Source: Pyrrhosoma nymphula (taxonomy: Eukaryota > Arthropoda > Insecta > Odonata > Coenagrionidae). Taken from it: DNA of 64,000 bases. The translations under genes were made by a program, and so were the position numbers. The notes beneath the pieces were generated by a model that saw nothing but the letters and a program-made list of their open reading frames with translations, was not told the origin of the DNA and ran no database searches. The stretch is from positions 21,672,596-21,736,595 of the forward strand of contig OY754330.1 in NCBI GenBank assembly GCA_963573305.1, given 5' to 3'. The stretch's first letter is position 1. Each line of letters starts with the position of its first letter. Shown one piece after another: positions 33,672 through 47,950 of this stretch.

Positions 33672-34050
33672 CTTGATTCATTTTTTCACGCTGTACGGTG
33701 AAAAAACTTTCACAAAAGAAGTTTTTTTTATGATTCTGTAACATTTACTGCGGTGAGTGATTGATTAATTTAATAAATATTTGAGGAAACATATAACCTT
33801 CACACCTTTAGTTTTTTGACAAAATCACGGTGTTAAAAGTTACTGATTTTTTCAATATTCTCCCTCTGGAGCATACAGCCGTTATCTATCCTATGCAAAA
33901 CAGCTTATATTTTTAGGCAAATTGCTCGAAAATTAGTTCGGCCAGGGGTTAGTATTGTTATGTAATTGGAAAGGTGGGAGTTTTGTCTTTAAAATGAAGT
34001 CAAATTAATGAAATTCTAGGTGAAGTGATATTTCGCTCAAGCTACCTTAA
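33672..34050 (-). mobile_element. TTAA-flanked MITE, truncated inverted copy
   Basis: Ends TTTCGCTCAAGCTACC then TTAA (34047-34050). Its reverse complement follows the copy at 18871-19302 through nearly the whole length. Shared blocks include CACCTAGAATTT, TTCATTTTAAAGA, AGAGGGAGAA, GTCAAAAAACTAA, ACTCACCGCAGTAA and AAAAAATGA(A/G)TCAAG. The far end is lost after that last word (33672). Divergence looks like 20-25% with small indels, so both copies are old. The 153-codon frame starting at 34025 begins inside the element and is not supported as a gene. Confidence 0.75.
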
Positions 34051-37000
34051 TCATGGGGAGCCGAAAATTTTGCCGGACACTTCGAGAAAAGACGGGTGGG
34101 AAGGGAGGAAGGGTCGAGTCTGTCTGGAGGAGGAGGCGCAGTTTGAGAAGGAGCAGAGGCGACGCGACAATTACTACTTAAGAGTATGGGCATCGGGAGA
34201 TGATGTCCTTCGAAAACGAAGTACGGTTATGCGATACTTGAATTCCAATTTCGATGTACATTTTGCACTGAAAACCACGGGAAAAAAGGAAAATCATATA
34301 TCACATGGCACGCTATCACATTTGGAAAGACACCATGGCATTTTGCATACCGTGCGATTCCTTACGCTATCGAATATCGCACGATCCTGTGCGTCGTTAC
34401 ATAGATTGATTCGTTACGTAGCTAGTCAAGTGAATTCTCAGGGAAAATGCTTATACAATACCTTTGTGATAAAATTAAAATATTAATGCAGATGAACTAA
34501 AACAACTGAATTACTTGAATCATTGGTCTTAACAATTAGAATGCCAAATTTTCCTCAAATGACACTCATCTGAAACCCAAAAAAACGCCAAAAAACTGAA
34601 ATGTAAATGCTAGCATAATATACCAAGTGGAAGCTTTGTATATTGTATTTTATTCGAATATTTTCGTATTTAAATAATATACATACATCGACTAATGCGA
34701 TATCACATAACGCACGTATTTTTCATTTTCATTACCTGAACATAGCATGTGGCATAATCCAACTCTTCTTGCTTAAAATCGCATTACAATGCATAATTTC
34801 GAATCATGCTTGATGTATCTCATATAGCCAGGCGATATAATGCATTTCCAGGCGGCCCAATATCGGATAACGTAGGCGATATATTGCTATATAGCACATT
34901 CCTATGTGGGGTACAGTTGAGAGGACCCAGAAGAGGAACGAGAACAGGCAGGGCCTAATGCTTCGAATAAAAAAGGATTCCTCCACCTCGGCTGCTTCCG
35001 ACGCAGAAACGAGGAGGAAGAAGCAGTTAGCCCAACGAGAGCCCAAGGGATAAGTCGTGGGGAGATGGAGATAGAGCTCCTTCAAGATATCGGGCGGGAC
35101 AGAAGAGGGAGAGAAATGGAAGTTCTAAAGAGCAATAATTGCAGGACATTTCAGAGGACGCAACTGCCGCTTTGAAGTGGGTGGGTGCGCCGAATTTAAG
35201 CCACGGTTGGGGGATGGGGGATTGCACGCCAATTGGTCACGAGAGGCCAAAATAAAAAAATAGCCGGAGAGGCAATAATGTTGATGGATTGTGCGAATGG
35301 AAAGAGACATCCCGTAGCGCCAAAACGATGCCATAACTGAGGTAGTGGGAATTAAAGTCAATGGGCCATGGTGCTCGTTAATAACCGTGGGAATAATTCT
35401 GGTACTTAATGGCTAGGCCGATAGTGCCGCTACAGACGTTCTGCCCTATCACTCAAAATTATTTGCATTTTTACCAGCTAAGTTTTCCGTTGTTACATAT
35501 TTCAATGACACGACCCTTCTCTTTAGAAGCGGTTTTTTCGTACTTGCTGTAATTTGCAATCCGCTAAGTTTATATCCCAAAATAAATTTAATACCTGGAA
35601 ATTTGATGGAATGTCCAGCTAGGAAATTTTATTTTTCCCATTATTGTGCTCAACCCATATAGTTTAAATGCTGTCTTAACTAGAAGTCGCTGGCTTCAAG
35701 CTTGGAAACCTAGTTTCCTCAAAACAACTCAAGATCAGGAATTTCGTGCATAGATAGAAAGTCAAGAAAATGTTTGGAGATCATGTTCAGTGAGCCATTT
35801 AATCATTTCTGTTAAGCATCGATCCCAACTATTAAGATTAATTTTCAACGCATTTAATTGGCGCCGGAATCCGTAAAGTAAACGGCATTCAATGCTTGTG
35901 GGCCAGCAGTTCAAGCCCGAGAACTTTCCGCATTTTCCATTCTGGTTAGCTCTTCGCTCACTATGAAGTCCACGTAGCACCTTAAATTACCATATAAAAC
36001 TAGAAAATCGGTCATTAATGGACACCAACATAACCCCTAATGGTATAAATTGATCACTAACTAGATTGAGGAAACACTTACGGCTAGTTTCGGGAATTTA
36101 TAATTTTAACCTTCCAATAATCTGCAATAATGCCGAATGTCTGAATTCGCGACATTGGGCTCAAAGCGAAAATTATTCAACTCCTACGTCAACCATTCCA
36201 AGTCAAGTATAAAAATTTGCAAGTATTTAAGTGTTTTTAAAATTAAAAAAAATTATGGATGATTTAAAACGAAGAGTTCTGAAACAAATTCTTTTTTCCA
36301 CCTATCATCCGGCTTTTATAAACAAGATGGATATGTGCATTTGAAAAACAACGACCGCCTTCTCTTAACGCCTCCCCGTTTTCATCTCCAGTCTCATTCT
36401 CCTTCCGTCTCATTTCACGCTTCCCACCATGTTCAACATTTAAGCCTTCTTTGTTCATCTCATTTCGTTTGAAAAGTTTTTTCCTCCATTTCTTTGCCGG
36501 AGAACGAGAAAGTTCTCTTCGTGTCCTATCTAATATGCTTCTCCTTTTGTTACTCGTTTATGTATGCATCAGCTCTCCTTAATTTCCTTTCCGCCCTTCC
36601 GTCCCCGCACCTTTTCTCAACTTTGCCACAGCCTCCACGTCACTCCACTGGACGTTAAAACGAAAAGGAGATGGAGACATGAGGGGGCTTGAGTTTTGGG
36701 GAAAAGAGTGGACACGAGGAAGCTGAGAATACTAGTGAAGGAGAAGGGAAAAAGGAAGGAGTTGGAAAAAAATAAAGAGGAAAATGTAAGAGGAAGTCTA
36801 CCGCCATGAAAGAAGAGCAAGGAAGGGTTTGCCAAACAAATTAAAGGCGATGGAGAAAAAGATAATGCTTGAGAGCACAGCGAAGTTCGAAGATTTTTTT
36901 ACGTCATCCCCAAAAAATACACTCATGGCCTGCAAAAGTTTTCTGCTAGATGAAGGAAAATAGAAGCGATGGATTGGGGAAGTTCTGAGAGTGTAGTAGG

Positions 37001-39918
37001 CACTTTTTAATATTTTTAAAAGAGTTTCCGAAGACAGGATGGAAAGGGGGTGATAGATTCTGGGAGTAGCTGCTTTAAGGAGTAAGGCATGAGGGATTTC
37101 AACGAATACTTAAGAAAAAGTATTGACGGGGATAAGTGCAATTTAAAAAATTCATTGCAAAAGTATTTTTATGGGAGAAGAAACTTGATATGCTAGACGA
37201 AGTTCTACGGAGAAGGCTGCCAATATCATTTCCCAGGAAACTGAATGAAATAATTAATGATAAAAAGCTATGCACTGAAAAACTAAACAACTGAAGAAAT
37301 AGTTACAAAAAACTATATCCAATCAACAGGGTCGACTGTCTTCTTTATCGACCTGGCTTAGGTGCACACAAAAAACATTATCTCAAGTAATAGCCATGTG
37401 CGTAAAGAGTAATCGATTTCCATCAAAGTGCGTACAGAGCAATCACTCTAGAGCACGAAATAAGATGGTACAAATGTACCATAGAATTACTCAAAGCAGA
37501 ATTACATGGACAAAAAATATACATAAGCTCGACCAAATGAAAATAAAATATTCCTGTATACTAGTGCGGCTTTGATACATTATTCATATGCTATTTTTTG
37601 TTTCTCACTTCACTTTTATTTATTTTCGCAACGATATTTTAATAATGAAAATACGATGAAAATTCATCATCGCGGCGAATGAAACTGATCAGAAAAGGAA
37701 TTACAGCAAAATACTTAAAATTAGAGGAAATGAAAACACGAATGATTAAATTATTTTATTTATTATTTTTTTTTTCAAGAACCACTGAAAACAGCTCTAA
37801 TTAGCCTTTGTATTAGCCAATTAAAAATGGACGAGCACACACAACCATCCACACATTCTCGCAGCAGAATTTCACCAATAAATTTTGCAACTGAAGACTA
37901 TTTGCTCTACAGGGAGCATGAAATTCAAGAAAAATGGAATACCTCATAAGATCCAGGGCTTTGCGATGAACAATAACTGTCATGGATGCTCTTTAAATGC
38001 GCTGGAATAAGAAGAGCTGGAGATTTAACCGGGATAAAGATGCACCTGTTCCTCCTAGAGTATTTTTCCTGTGTTCTCTCATTAATCCTTTAAAGCAAAC
38101 CCTCCTGCAAATGCTTTTTGAGCAAGCATTACGAACTTTAATTGCCGCTTAAATGCAATTTTCTTCTGAGGCTTCATTATTCAGGATTTGCATTTTGATC
38201 TGGAAAATTCATCTGCAGTTATGATTACCTTTTTTCGGCACTCATTAAATTCCCAGAGGGAGAGCGGATGGGCCTTCAACCCCAACGCATCCGCCACCCA
38301 CGGATTTCATCACCCTTCCCACCGTGAATGCAAGTCAAGTGCACCTGTCCGAATGGCCTGGGAAACAACGACGGGCGGCTGCATCTCTCCATTGTCCGAA
38401 ATCCACCACGGTGACCGGTTAAATGAGGTACTCGGCGATTGGATAACTCTTACGCTTAAAAAAATCTGCAAATTGTTCTTCCGCTTTGGAATGTAATTTT
38501 CAATGGAAAGAGAGAAGATTGCAAGTTAAATGAAACCTGATGTAGTTGGCTTGGCTTTAAAAGCAAAGACAAAATATCACCATCGTCACCACAGATATTG
38601 TACGAAATAAATTGTTGGTACTTGGACAGTCAAACTTATAACTTTCTCGAATGCGGGGACCTTTTTTTGCGTTTCCTACATAAATATTTATGTATTTTTC
38701 ACTAAAGTATAGATATCTATATAAGTTTCATTCAACTTGTGCACCGAAAGTATTCTGACGACTGCATAAGCAAACGACGATTGCTTGGTGAAGACAACTG
38801 CAAAGCGTCATGTTGAATCATAAAAAGAGTAATAAAATTGCATAGAATTACTAACGGGAGGTATAATAGAGCGAAGAGCTACCTACCAGAGGACCTAGCG
38901 ATGGAACGAAGGTGTGCCCAAGTGCCCATAGATACCTCGTGCTAAATCCCAGCGGAAAATTTAAGGATACCAAACATTTATGCGACGCAACAGGCGGCAC
39001 GAGGAAAGACACTGACTCACCCCATACGAATGAACTATATACCCATAAGACTAAGGCAGAATGTTAAATATTAACCTCGTTTTTAGAACCGATATTAAGG
39101 TCGGTCGTCCTTTGGTCCTTCCGCCTGTGGTCGGGATTCACTGGAGCGATTGTTGAGACTAATATCGTCCTTTCAACCCGAGGGGAAGTTAAGTAGCCCT
39201 GACCCAGGTTCGGACCGAAAGGTCTAGGTTGAACATGAGGACACAGCCGGGCTTCCGAGTTATCCTCATTATCAGAGGCATCACAAAAGCAATAAAGCGT
39301 CACGGAATTTGATTTTAAGGGATTGAATGTGTGATGCATTTTTCAATTGAGAAAAGGAGAACATTGCGAGCGGTGGAAGAAGAAAGAAAAGAAACACGGG
39401 AGAAGGAAGTAGCTTTTCAAGAGCATCTTGGGATACAGGGGAGATTTAGAGAGGAGGCGTTGTAGAGGAAATGAGAGGGGACAGCGGATAGGAAGAATTA
39501 TTCCGCAAACACATTTTCATGTTGTCGATCAAAGTTCTCTAATTCTGTTACGTGTAATGCTTAATTCATCATAACCCTACTTGCCGTGCATTTGGCAGAA
39601 GCCCCCACGAGCAGGTTGCAGCCAATAACTATCACGTAGGCATCTTGGTACAGCTTCAAAAATGGTAAGCAAATCATCCATACCGCGTATGTATTTTATT
39701 TATTTTACCACGTTTGTATGCCTTTGTCCTTTTTCAATCACAGGAATACCTATCTTCAATAAATATTAGTTTACTCAGGAATTATTCGTTTCAGGATAAC
39801 CTTAACAAATTAAGCCTGGGATCTTACCTTAAGTAACCTTAGCCTTAAGTAATGAACAAATTGTTAGCTAACTAGGAGTGTGCCAAATATATTTATTAAT
39901 TAGTATTCGAGAACTCAA
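34051..39918. other. no gene recognised
   Basis: Long, mostly AT-rich interval. Open frames up to 153 codons have no recognisable domain. A moderately GC-rich patch at 38240-38420 and one at 39070-39340 (91-codon minus frame) are without motifs. No transposon signature seen. Confidence 0.4.
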
Positions 39919-40115
39919 TACAATACCTGGGTACCTGGATGACTATATACGTACTCGGATGAATACATGAATACCTAGACGAATACCTGGGTGACTACTC
40001 GAGTGGCACGGTGAAGATTCGAATACCTGGGTGAATACCACTGAATACGAATGCCTGCATTGAATACGAAGGCCTGAGTACCTCGATGAATACACCTGTC
40101 TGGATGAATATAGCT
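39919..40115 (+). repeat. degenerate minisatellite, unit near GAATACCTGGGTGA
   Basis: About 13 degenerate units are visible, including AATACCTGGGTACC (39922), GAATACCTAGAC (39969), GAATACCTGGGTGAC (39981), GAATACCTGGGTGAATACC (40021), GAATACGAATGCC and GAATACGAAGGCC. An isolated GAATACCTGAG recurs at 40211. Units vary from 11 to 17 bp. Confidence 0.75.
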
Positions 40116-40559
40116 GTTCTCATTCATCTGCTCGGGTAGCTATCTTAACTTTCGCGTGATTTCTCTCTGCGTCAGCGCCCCGAGTACTCAGAGTCCTGAA
40201 GGAATCATATGAATACCTGAGTTTTCGGGGTGGCCGTTCGACCACCTCGATCAAATCAAGTTCCAGCAACCACGAAGAGAAAGAAACAAATAGAATAGGG
40301 AAAAATATCTCATGGACGACTCCTTCACCTGCACGGAATGCACGGAAAATAGGATCTGACGAAAAACATCCCTGATTGATGTATATCTTCACTTTTATAA
40401 AAAAAATTTACAGTAGTTTCCGCAAACTCGGGAAGAACAACTCGATATTTTAAATCAGAGATTAAAAAGCCTCAACATTACTAAGAGAGTTTCTTGAAAA
40501 TTTTACTAGGACAGCATCAAACACGTATTGAAATTTAAATTCCAGACGGCATCATGCGA

Positions 40560-41430
40560 AAGGGGGGAGCGTGGTTATGGAAGGCGAAGGGTCCCTCCTC
40601 GAAGGGTGACACTTCAATGACCGCCGATCCACCCCGATGATAAAAATGCCTCGGCCAACGCAACGGACTGCCTCGTCGCACAAGGAATGGTTAGAGCCAG
40701 TCAGAAGGGTTGGCTGGGCGTGGGAGGTGATGGCTGCAGATAGTGCATCTCTTCCCCTGCGGGGCACGGAAGTGGCCAGGCAAGGAGGTGGGCTGACGGA
40801 CGGTGTCAGGGGGGTTGGTGGAAGAGTGGCAAGGGGTCCGTGCCTTCTGAACGTGAAGGAAGGGAGTCGCCGAGTCACGAATGGGGCAGAGATGTGCACT
40901 CTCGCCTCTTCCATTAATGCACCGGTGCACGGGATGCGGCCGGAAGTGCTGCACTCCGAGAAGTCCTTTGATTGGATTACACGAAACACCTCTCGTGCCC
41001 AACATCGCCCACCGCAGTCCCTTCCCACCATTCTCTCAACCCATTTATTACTTCAAATAACGCACTCGGGGCGAGGCATTTCTTTATTGCACCTCGTCCT
41101 CTTCGGGTGGTAAAGCGATGCCCATGAAGGATTCTTCCTGCTCCGGAAAAGGCGCGCGATTTCCTCTCTCTTTTCTTTATTTCTTGCCTTAGGCGGCATG
41201 CAACATGCGGCTGTCTACTTGCTCGACCCTTATCGGGGTCCGAGGGGGGTGGAGGGGAGAAGGCAGACATACAGACAGGGGTAGCCACCGCAAAGCACGC
41301 GCACGTAGGGGCCTTTGCACTGCCTATTAATTTCTCCAGAACACATCGGCGGCTCTACTGTGGCTCCCGCCGAGGCGGCGTTCGCGACAACCCTTGGGGC
41401 AGCACTGTGTGCATGCTAAATTGTGACCCT
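40560..41430. other. CpG-rich segment with long overlapping open frames
   Basis: Open frames of 158 (plus, 40637-41113), 159 (minus, 40552-41031), 104 and 103 residues overlap. Such overlap in GC-rich DNA is expected by chance, and none has a domain I recognise. If one is real I cannot tell which. CpG density is clearly above the surroundings. Confidence 0.25.
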
Positions 41431-44400
41431 CTGCTCCCCAATGCTCACACAAACGACCACCGTAGATATATCAACCTCCTGAATCTCCTTTGCTCTCTGA
41501 CGTCTCTGAATTGACCTTCAACTAAATTGCAGAGCCACTGTGAAGGAAATTATCAACCCACAGGCTACAACAACGATGACTCATTCCAATACTCTACGAT
41601 TACTTCTGCGAAATCATTAGTCTATGAATACAGGATGTTAATCTTCGTTAATTCCCATTACGCTTTGAAAAAGTTAAATATTTCAATGTAAAAATAATAT
41701 CAACAATAACAGTAGTTTCCATTTTATTTTATATTAACCAGAAACGAAAAGCAACATAAATGGCAAGACAGCATCCATCCGTTTGCTTTACCTCCATGAT
41801 AGACTTGATTGCAAAGATAGCTCATCTCGATAGCGTGTTGAATCCTCTCATATAGTCAGAGATAATTACTAATAATAGTAAACAATGAAGCTTATACACG
41901 TGGCATGCACCATCTAAGCAATGGAAATTCCAAACAACTGGTTTTTATGAGTGGAACGGGATCCAACATGGGATACCTAGTTATAATACGCAAGTCTGAA
42001 AATACCCGAGTCTTAAAATAACCCTGAGAGCCTCTAGATGTTATCACTCAGTGACTAAAGCATATTAAATAAATACCACAAAGAGTTCGTAAAATCGCAC
42101 CTATCCCTCACAACCGTGAAGAGATATTTGGTGTGGATACATATTTAAGCTACCGCCGTTTTTACGCTGGAAGGGAAAAATCACAGCGGCACTCACTCCA
42201 CCCACCACCCCCGAGGCGTGACGGTTTTAATTCGCCAACTGAGCGGAGATTTCATATTATAATATTTTCATAACACGAAATTAAATGGCCGAGCGCACGG
42301 CCGCTAATCATGTTACAACGCTTCGGGAGTTTATTTCAACGACCGAGATTTAGATCGATATGGGAAGGCAAGGTCTCCGTGATCCCACGTACAACTGCCA
42401 CGAATGTTACGCCTTGCATATCTGCATTCCTGAAATGAAAAAAAAGAAAACTCTACCCGAATAAAACAGAAAAGTTTCAAATTAATTAATTACCGTAATT
42501 ACCGACACACATTCCCCCGTTTGGAGTAACTTCTCCTGGACTCAAACCCGCAAGATTCCCACTTCTGCGGAGATTATGAACTATCAAGGTTATGTTGTGA
42601 GGGTATCCAAAAGGTAAAACTGGACTCACGGCACAAAGGATTATGGGATAGGGAGAGGGGGATGGGTGAGGTGGGCGGTGGACGGGAGGCACAGGTAATT
42701 CCCTTCACGGTTCGCGTACCAGCTTAATGGCGCCCCTCTCGGAAGAATTATTCGGTGCCCGACATTTTGGCCGCGGATCGGGATGAGGGAGGAAGAGGGA
42801 GGTAAACTCTTTGAGATCTCGTATCGGATTGAAGAAGGGCGTTGAGGAGGAATTAGATTCTCTATCTTTCAGGAACTTGTTCCTTCGGGGAAAAGATATT
42901 CTAAGTGGAAGCGGATTGGTTTCCTTCCGAGAGGAAATTCGAATTCGCGTGCTTTAATTGTTTCGCTGTCCCGATTCCATTCACAATTATAAGCGCTCTC
43001 GGGTAACGTGGAAGAATACAGTTGACCCAGGCTTCGGAGGGATACATTTTTCTCGAAACAGCTAATAAACTGGGAAGAGCGATGAATATCCTGCTGCCCC
43101 AGGTATTCCAAATTGTCTGATTCCGCTATCGCCAGGATTTGCTTTGTAAGCCCTGATTTATGGGTGATGATAGTAAATAACTTTGTTTACGTTATTCAAG
43201 ACAAATACAAAATCGATAAACCCAGACAAATAGTATCAATTACCACACATTTCAAAAAGTGAGCAGGCGTGGATACGAATCTGTAAGAAAATATAATTAA
43301 GGGAAGTCCTAACTAAAACTTTGGCATTGCTTCTAACTCAATGCTGTCAATAAAAACTCTGTCGACTATTGCATAAAGGGCATGATAGAATTTCAAGGAT
43401 AATAATGCAGAATGATACGTACCTAAATAATTCCCCTTCGGCTAAAACGTGTCATCCGCTGTGAGTTCCGAACAATCACATTCATCTGATTAAGTATCTG
43501 TTATATTACCTATCTATATAAGGATTCTACACATGCTCAATTTCTTTAGATATACCTACATGAAAACATAGCAATTAGACATGAATAATCGTTTTTACTC
43601 TAAAATCAAACATAGATTATTGCGACCTCCGGGGTTACCCGAATTCAATTAATGCCAGCTACTTTTTTCCTTATCATTTAGTGTTCCTATAGCTCGTGAT
43701 AATTTTCTTTTCAGACCGTGGGACAAGAACGTCATTTTCAAGTGTATAATTCTATTAAATGGTAGGCATCATTAATTCATTGACTGCTTTGGAGACGGAT
43801 TTCAATAGATGGAGACAGTAGGCACATTGATTCGGACGGCCTTACAAGTGAAACAAGTTTAGGAAGGACTATGTTATGCGTATTCCAAATGGCTTTATCG
43901 GTCCGGTCAATCAACTGCTTGGAATCCTTTCACCCGAACACCCATTCCGTTCCGCAAGAGCATCCTATGTCTCCTTTTCCACTCAACCCTTTTCTTATCG
44001 AAAATTCCTCCCTCTAGCAGTCCCCCAACCTGTTACTACTCCCTTCGCCTCCCGAACGAGCGACCAAACCACCTCCGAGAACACACTCCCCTTTGGCACT
44101 TGTTCAAAGGGTCTTTTTCTTTTCACCAAACCTTCTATTTATGACGCGATGATGGCCATGGATGTCAAAGCGAGATTTCAATGTCTTCTTGCCCCCGTGA
44201 ATTCGCTAGCGCTTTATTGATCGATGGAGAATGCTCAAAGCCTCTGTAGCTTTCAATCCGAAAGGATTGCCACTCTCACATAATTTTTCGCCACATAATT
44301 ACATCAATTGAAACAAGGATAAGTAAATTATGCTGAATAGTAGGGGCGATAGAGGTCAAAATTTTATGCAAGTCCGTCAGCCCTAAAAATACGTAGGTAC

Positions 44401-47400
44401 CTATTTCTACGGAGGTAATTCTATTAATCACTGCAAGAAAATAATGTTGATTACTATCGTAAAGTAACCTTATGAGGTTTGCTCTACTAAGTCATCACTC
44501 CGCTACTGAAAAATTTTTCTAAAAAATTCAGAAAATTGTGCATTAACGTTAAACGCTGCTGGTAGATACAAATTTCACGGATGAATATATGCAAGAATTG
44601 TGGACGGTGTCTCATCGCGGGCTAAATAATTCATCCGGTACAGCTTTTTACTGAAAACCATCCTCATAGAATTGCACTAAGAATGTGCTGTTTGTAAGAA
44701 AAAGAAACTGCGAATAGGTAATAGTCCCAAGCAATAGATTATCCTCAAATTGACCGCCAGAAATAAATCGAACACTTAGAGTGAACTGAGCACGTTCAAA
44801 AAGAAGAAAGGGATGGAGGATGTTACGCCAAGGTGGAAGAGCTGAAGCCCCACCTCATTGGGTCTGCGAACACCTTACATGGTCAACTCGGCTAAGTGAC
44901 TGGGGCTCCGAAATGAATCAGATCTACTGGAAAACCAGTCACGTGGTCCTAATCGAGAGACGGCTGCCTTGATTCGCGAGTCCTTGGCCGTATTTATCTC
45001 AACGGAAAGCGAGAGCGAAAGAGACGGCAAGATTCAGTGCCCATTTAAGACACATTATCTAAAGTAGTGGACGAACTATCACGTCAAGAGTTATGTTCAA
45101 CTCCTCCACATCCATCCCCTTCGACTAATAGACCAAGGGAATGGACAAGAAAATTCTTATTGGCTCCTTGGATACGGTTGCTTTCCGCAGCCGTAAAAAG
45201 GTCAGGAGCAAACATAAGAATATTTTGGCCGAATAATGAGCAGGCAATTTCTGCCCTCATAAAAAGATGAATTTATAATGGGCAGTAAATTTCAGTGGGA
45301 AAAGGTTTAGGTAATTCTGTTGTCAGTGAATATCACAGAATCCACGCTATTCACAGTTTCAATTGCCCAACGAACGAAAGCGATTTCATAATTCAACTGA
45401 AATAACCTCCAACCAACGCCCAAAAATGCAATATAATGCGCCTGAGTCCTTACAGAGAAAATTTATATACTACTTCTAAACCAATCTGAAATCTAATACG
45501 TACTCAATTATAATGGAAACAAAGTTTCATAATACCACAACTAACGCTTTTGTGAGTTTCACTGTAATTCCGCGCAGTTACTGAGAAGAGAGGTTACTAG
45601 AGGCTAGACTACACCAATACACTTTAAGAGCATTCGTAAGATTTTAATACATGCTTTTCACATACAAATTTTAAAATTGAGCTGGTGGCCAGATTTGGCA
45701 ATCTATTTCTCCCATCGACTCTCCTCTCATAAACATACCTATAACACACAAAAGTTAGACTGTCTGTCATAGTGACAGTTATTCATCTCTTTCTTTATCG
45801 AATCATAGCCGCTAACAATAAGTTGGATCAATCAACTTAGTATTTGAAATAGAATCGTACTAACGTTCTCTCACTGTGTTAAAAAAAGCTAAAAAGAGCG
45901 AATGAATAGGTCTTTGCGTAAAGATTGTTGCACTGGAGAAATTTTCGTAATTTTAATTAAGTGTTCCAGTTGCATTTGCTTCACATGAAATTTACGACTG
46001 CAGCAGCAAATCACGTCGGAATCGGTGACTGCGGTTAGAAGAGAAACAATGCGGATGGTGCTCTTCTGTATTCGAGGTTGCCAAGACAGTACGCGCCTCT
46101 TTTGTTTGTGATCGGATGCGGGAGAGAGAGAGAGGGGGGAGGTGGTTGGGAGGGGAGACGAATGAATAGCACACATACATTACGAGGGCATCGAACGGGT
46201 GGTGGTGGTGATTAAGGGGACCAACCTTCTCCCGCTTTAAAGGTCAGACGAGTTGAGCAAGAAGCCAAGCTCCTCGGGAAAGTAAAAATAATTATCATCA
46301 CTCCCCGCATTGAATAAGAAGAAATAAAACAACATGCCACGCGACTCCCCCGTACAATTTTTATTCGTTTGGCACAACTTTTTGCGTACCAAGAAACGTG
46401 AGGAAATGATTTCAAGAAAAAAGCACATTCTTTTCAATTGACGAATGGGTGATTCACTGAATGTTTTTGTTTTTGTCTGATGACGCTATTGTACACTAAC
46501 GCGTTATAATTTAACCACGTTCAATCAGAGAATACTCCGAAAATAATAATGAGGGAGTTACGCTTCCTTAGACGTCCACAAGAATGAATATTGGCGATTT
46601 TTTTCATTAGTGAACCATCACTGTTAACGGTTCTGATTTTGGACCAGAAAAGATAGTTCATTTATCAACATAAGTAATTAGACCAGACGGCGATGGCTAA
46701 GATTAGGCAATACTGGAAAGCAAAAGGTTTGGCACCGGCATCAATTAGTCATTTGATAGTTAATAGCATTTAAGTTGTTTAATACGATGTTACTTGGAAT
46801 TGCAGCATGATTGATCATTTATGTTTAAGCAATGATTTACAAATTAAATCTAGCACTTCTTTTCGAGTGATTCCTGGGCACATCTGAAAAAAATTAATAT
46901 AAAATATTCATCAGTCAATCAGAATATGATACTATGAGAGGAATATACGTTACAACTTTTAGTAGACAAGATAAACGCCTTCATTAGCAAATACACGTCA
47001 AAGACGTACACTCTCCCTTTTAAGACTAATGAAAAGAGAAGAACCTCCTTCCGAGGTGGGCATGTCTTCTAAAGCCCCTATCCAAAAAATTCACCACCAC
47101 CAATCCGTTCGACCATCCGTTCGAACAAGGCCGAAGAGAAGGGGAAGACATATGGTGGGCATATGGGCGCACGCCGCAGAAAACAGAACATCAACAGCCG
47201 TCCTTTTCCTCTCAACGAAGAGAGCGAGGCGATGGTTTTTCCTTCTCATTTCGGCAGACGGGTTTTTGGTGTTATTTTCCTCCCCACCCTATGCCCTCCC
47301 CTCCCCCTCACAGACCACACTCTATCTCCATCTGCCTCCAGAAATCCATCCTTGGGCCCATCCATTCCTCTCACCTCCCCCTCCAACCTCACCTCCCCCT

Positions 47401-47950
47401 GCCTGCAACCCAAGACTCTCTTTTTAAAAAGACACCCGGAGAATCTTCATCCGCAACACCACAACTCTCTCCTCACATAACCGATCCGTCGATATCCCTT
47501 CGACGGCGAAAGACGAGAATGGGTGAAAGGGGGTGATAGTGGGGAGGGACGCATCCCCTTCTCATGGGACGGGGAGAACTGACTTCTTCAGAAAGACCCG
47601 CAGACGGAAAATCTCCACAGAACGGCGGGAAGTGAAGAATTTTGTGAGCTCACAAGTAAACATTCGACATGCCTAAACACGTAAACAGGGAAACAAAAGT
47701 TGTCAGTGTGGAAGTCAATCGGAGAGAATGAAAAGGGTTGGAAGACGAGCGGCTTCATTGAGGGCGGTGAGTGGTGATTCACGTTTCCATGGGCAAAACC
47801 CGAGTGTGGTAAGAAAAACATTAAGTGTTAAAATGTCAACAACATTGAAATGCACACAAATAAACGCTCCTATTTTCTCCCTCTCAATAGTCGTGTTGTT
47901 GATTTCCCGATCAAAAGAGAATAGGAAGAGATCAAGGAAGAGTTAAGGAG
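41431..47950. other. no gene recognised
   Basis: Mostly AT-rich. GC-richer patches occur at 42640-42860 and 47040-47560, the latter with three overlapping Pro/Ser-rich frames. A GA run is at 46119-46134. No motif, RNA gene or transposon remnant recognised. Confidence 0.4.

Noticed and set aside
34025..34486. 153-codon plus-strand open frame
   Set aside because: It begins inside the MITE copy and runs into unrelated sequence; no domain.
40552..41113. Antiparallel 158- and 159-codon open frames
   Set aside because: Overlapping long frames on both strands in CpG-rich DNA are expected; no motif favours either.
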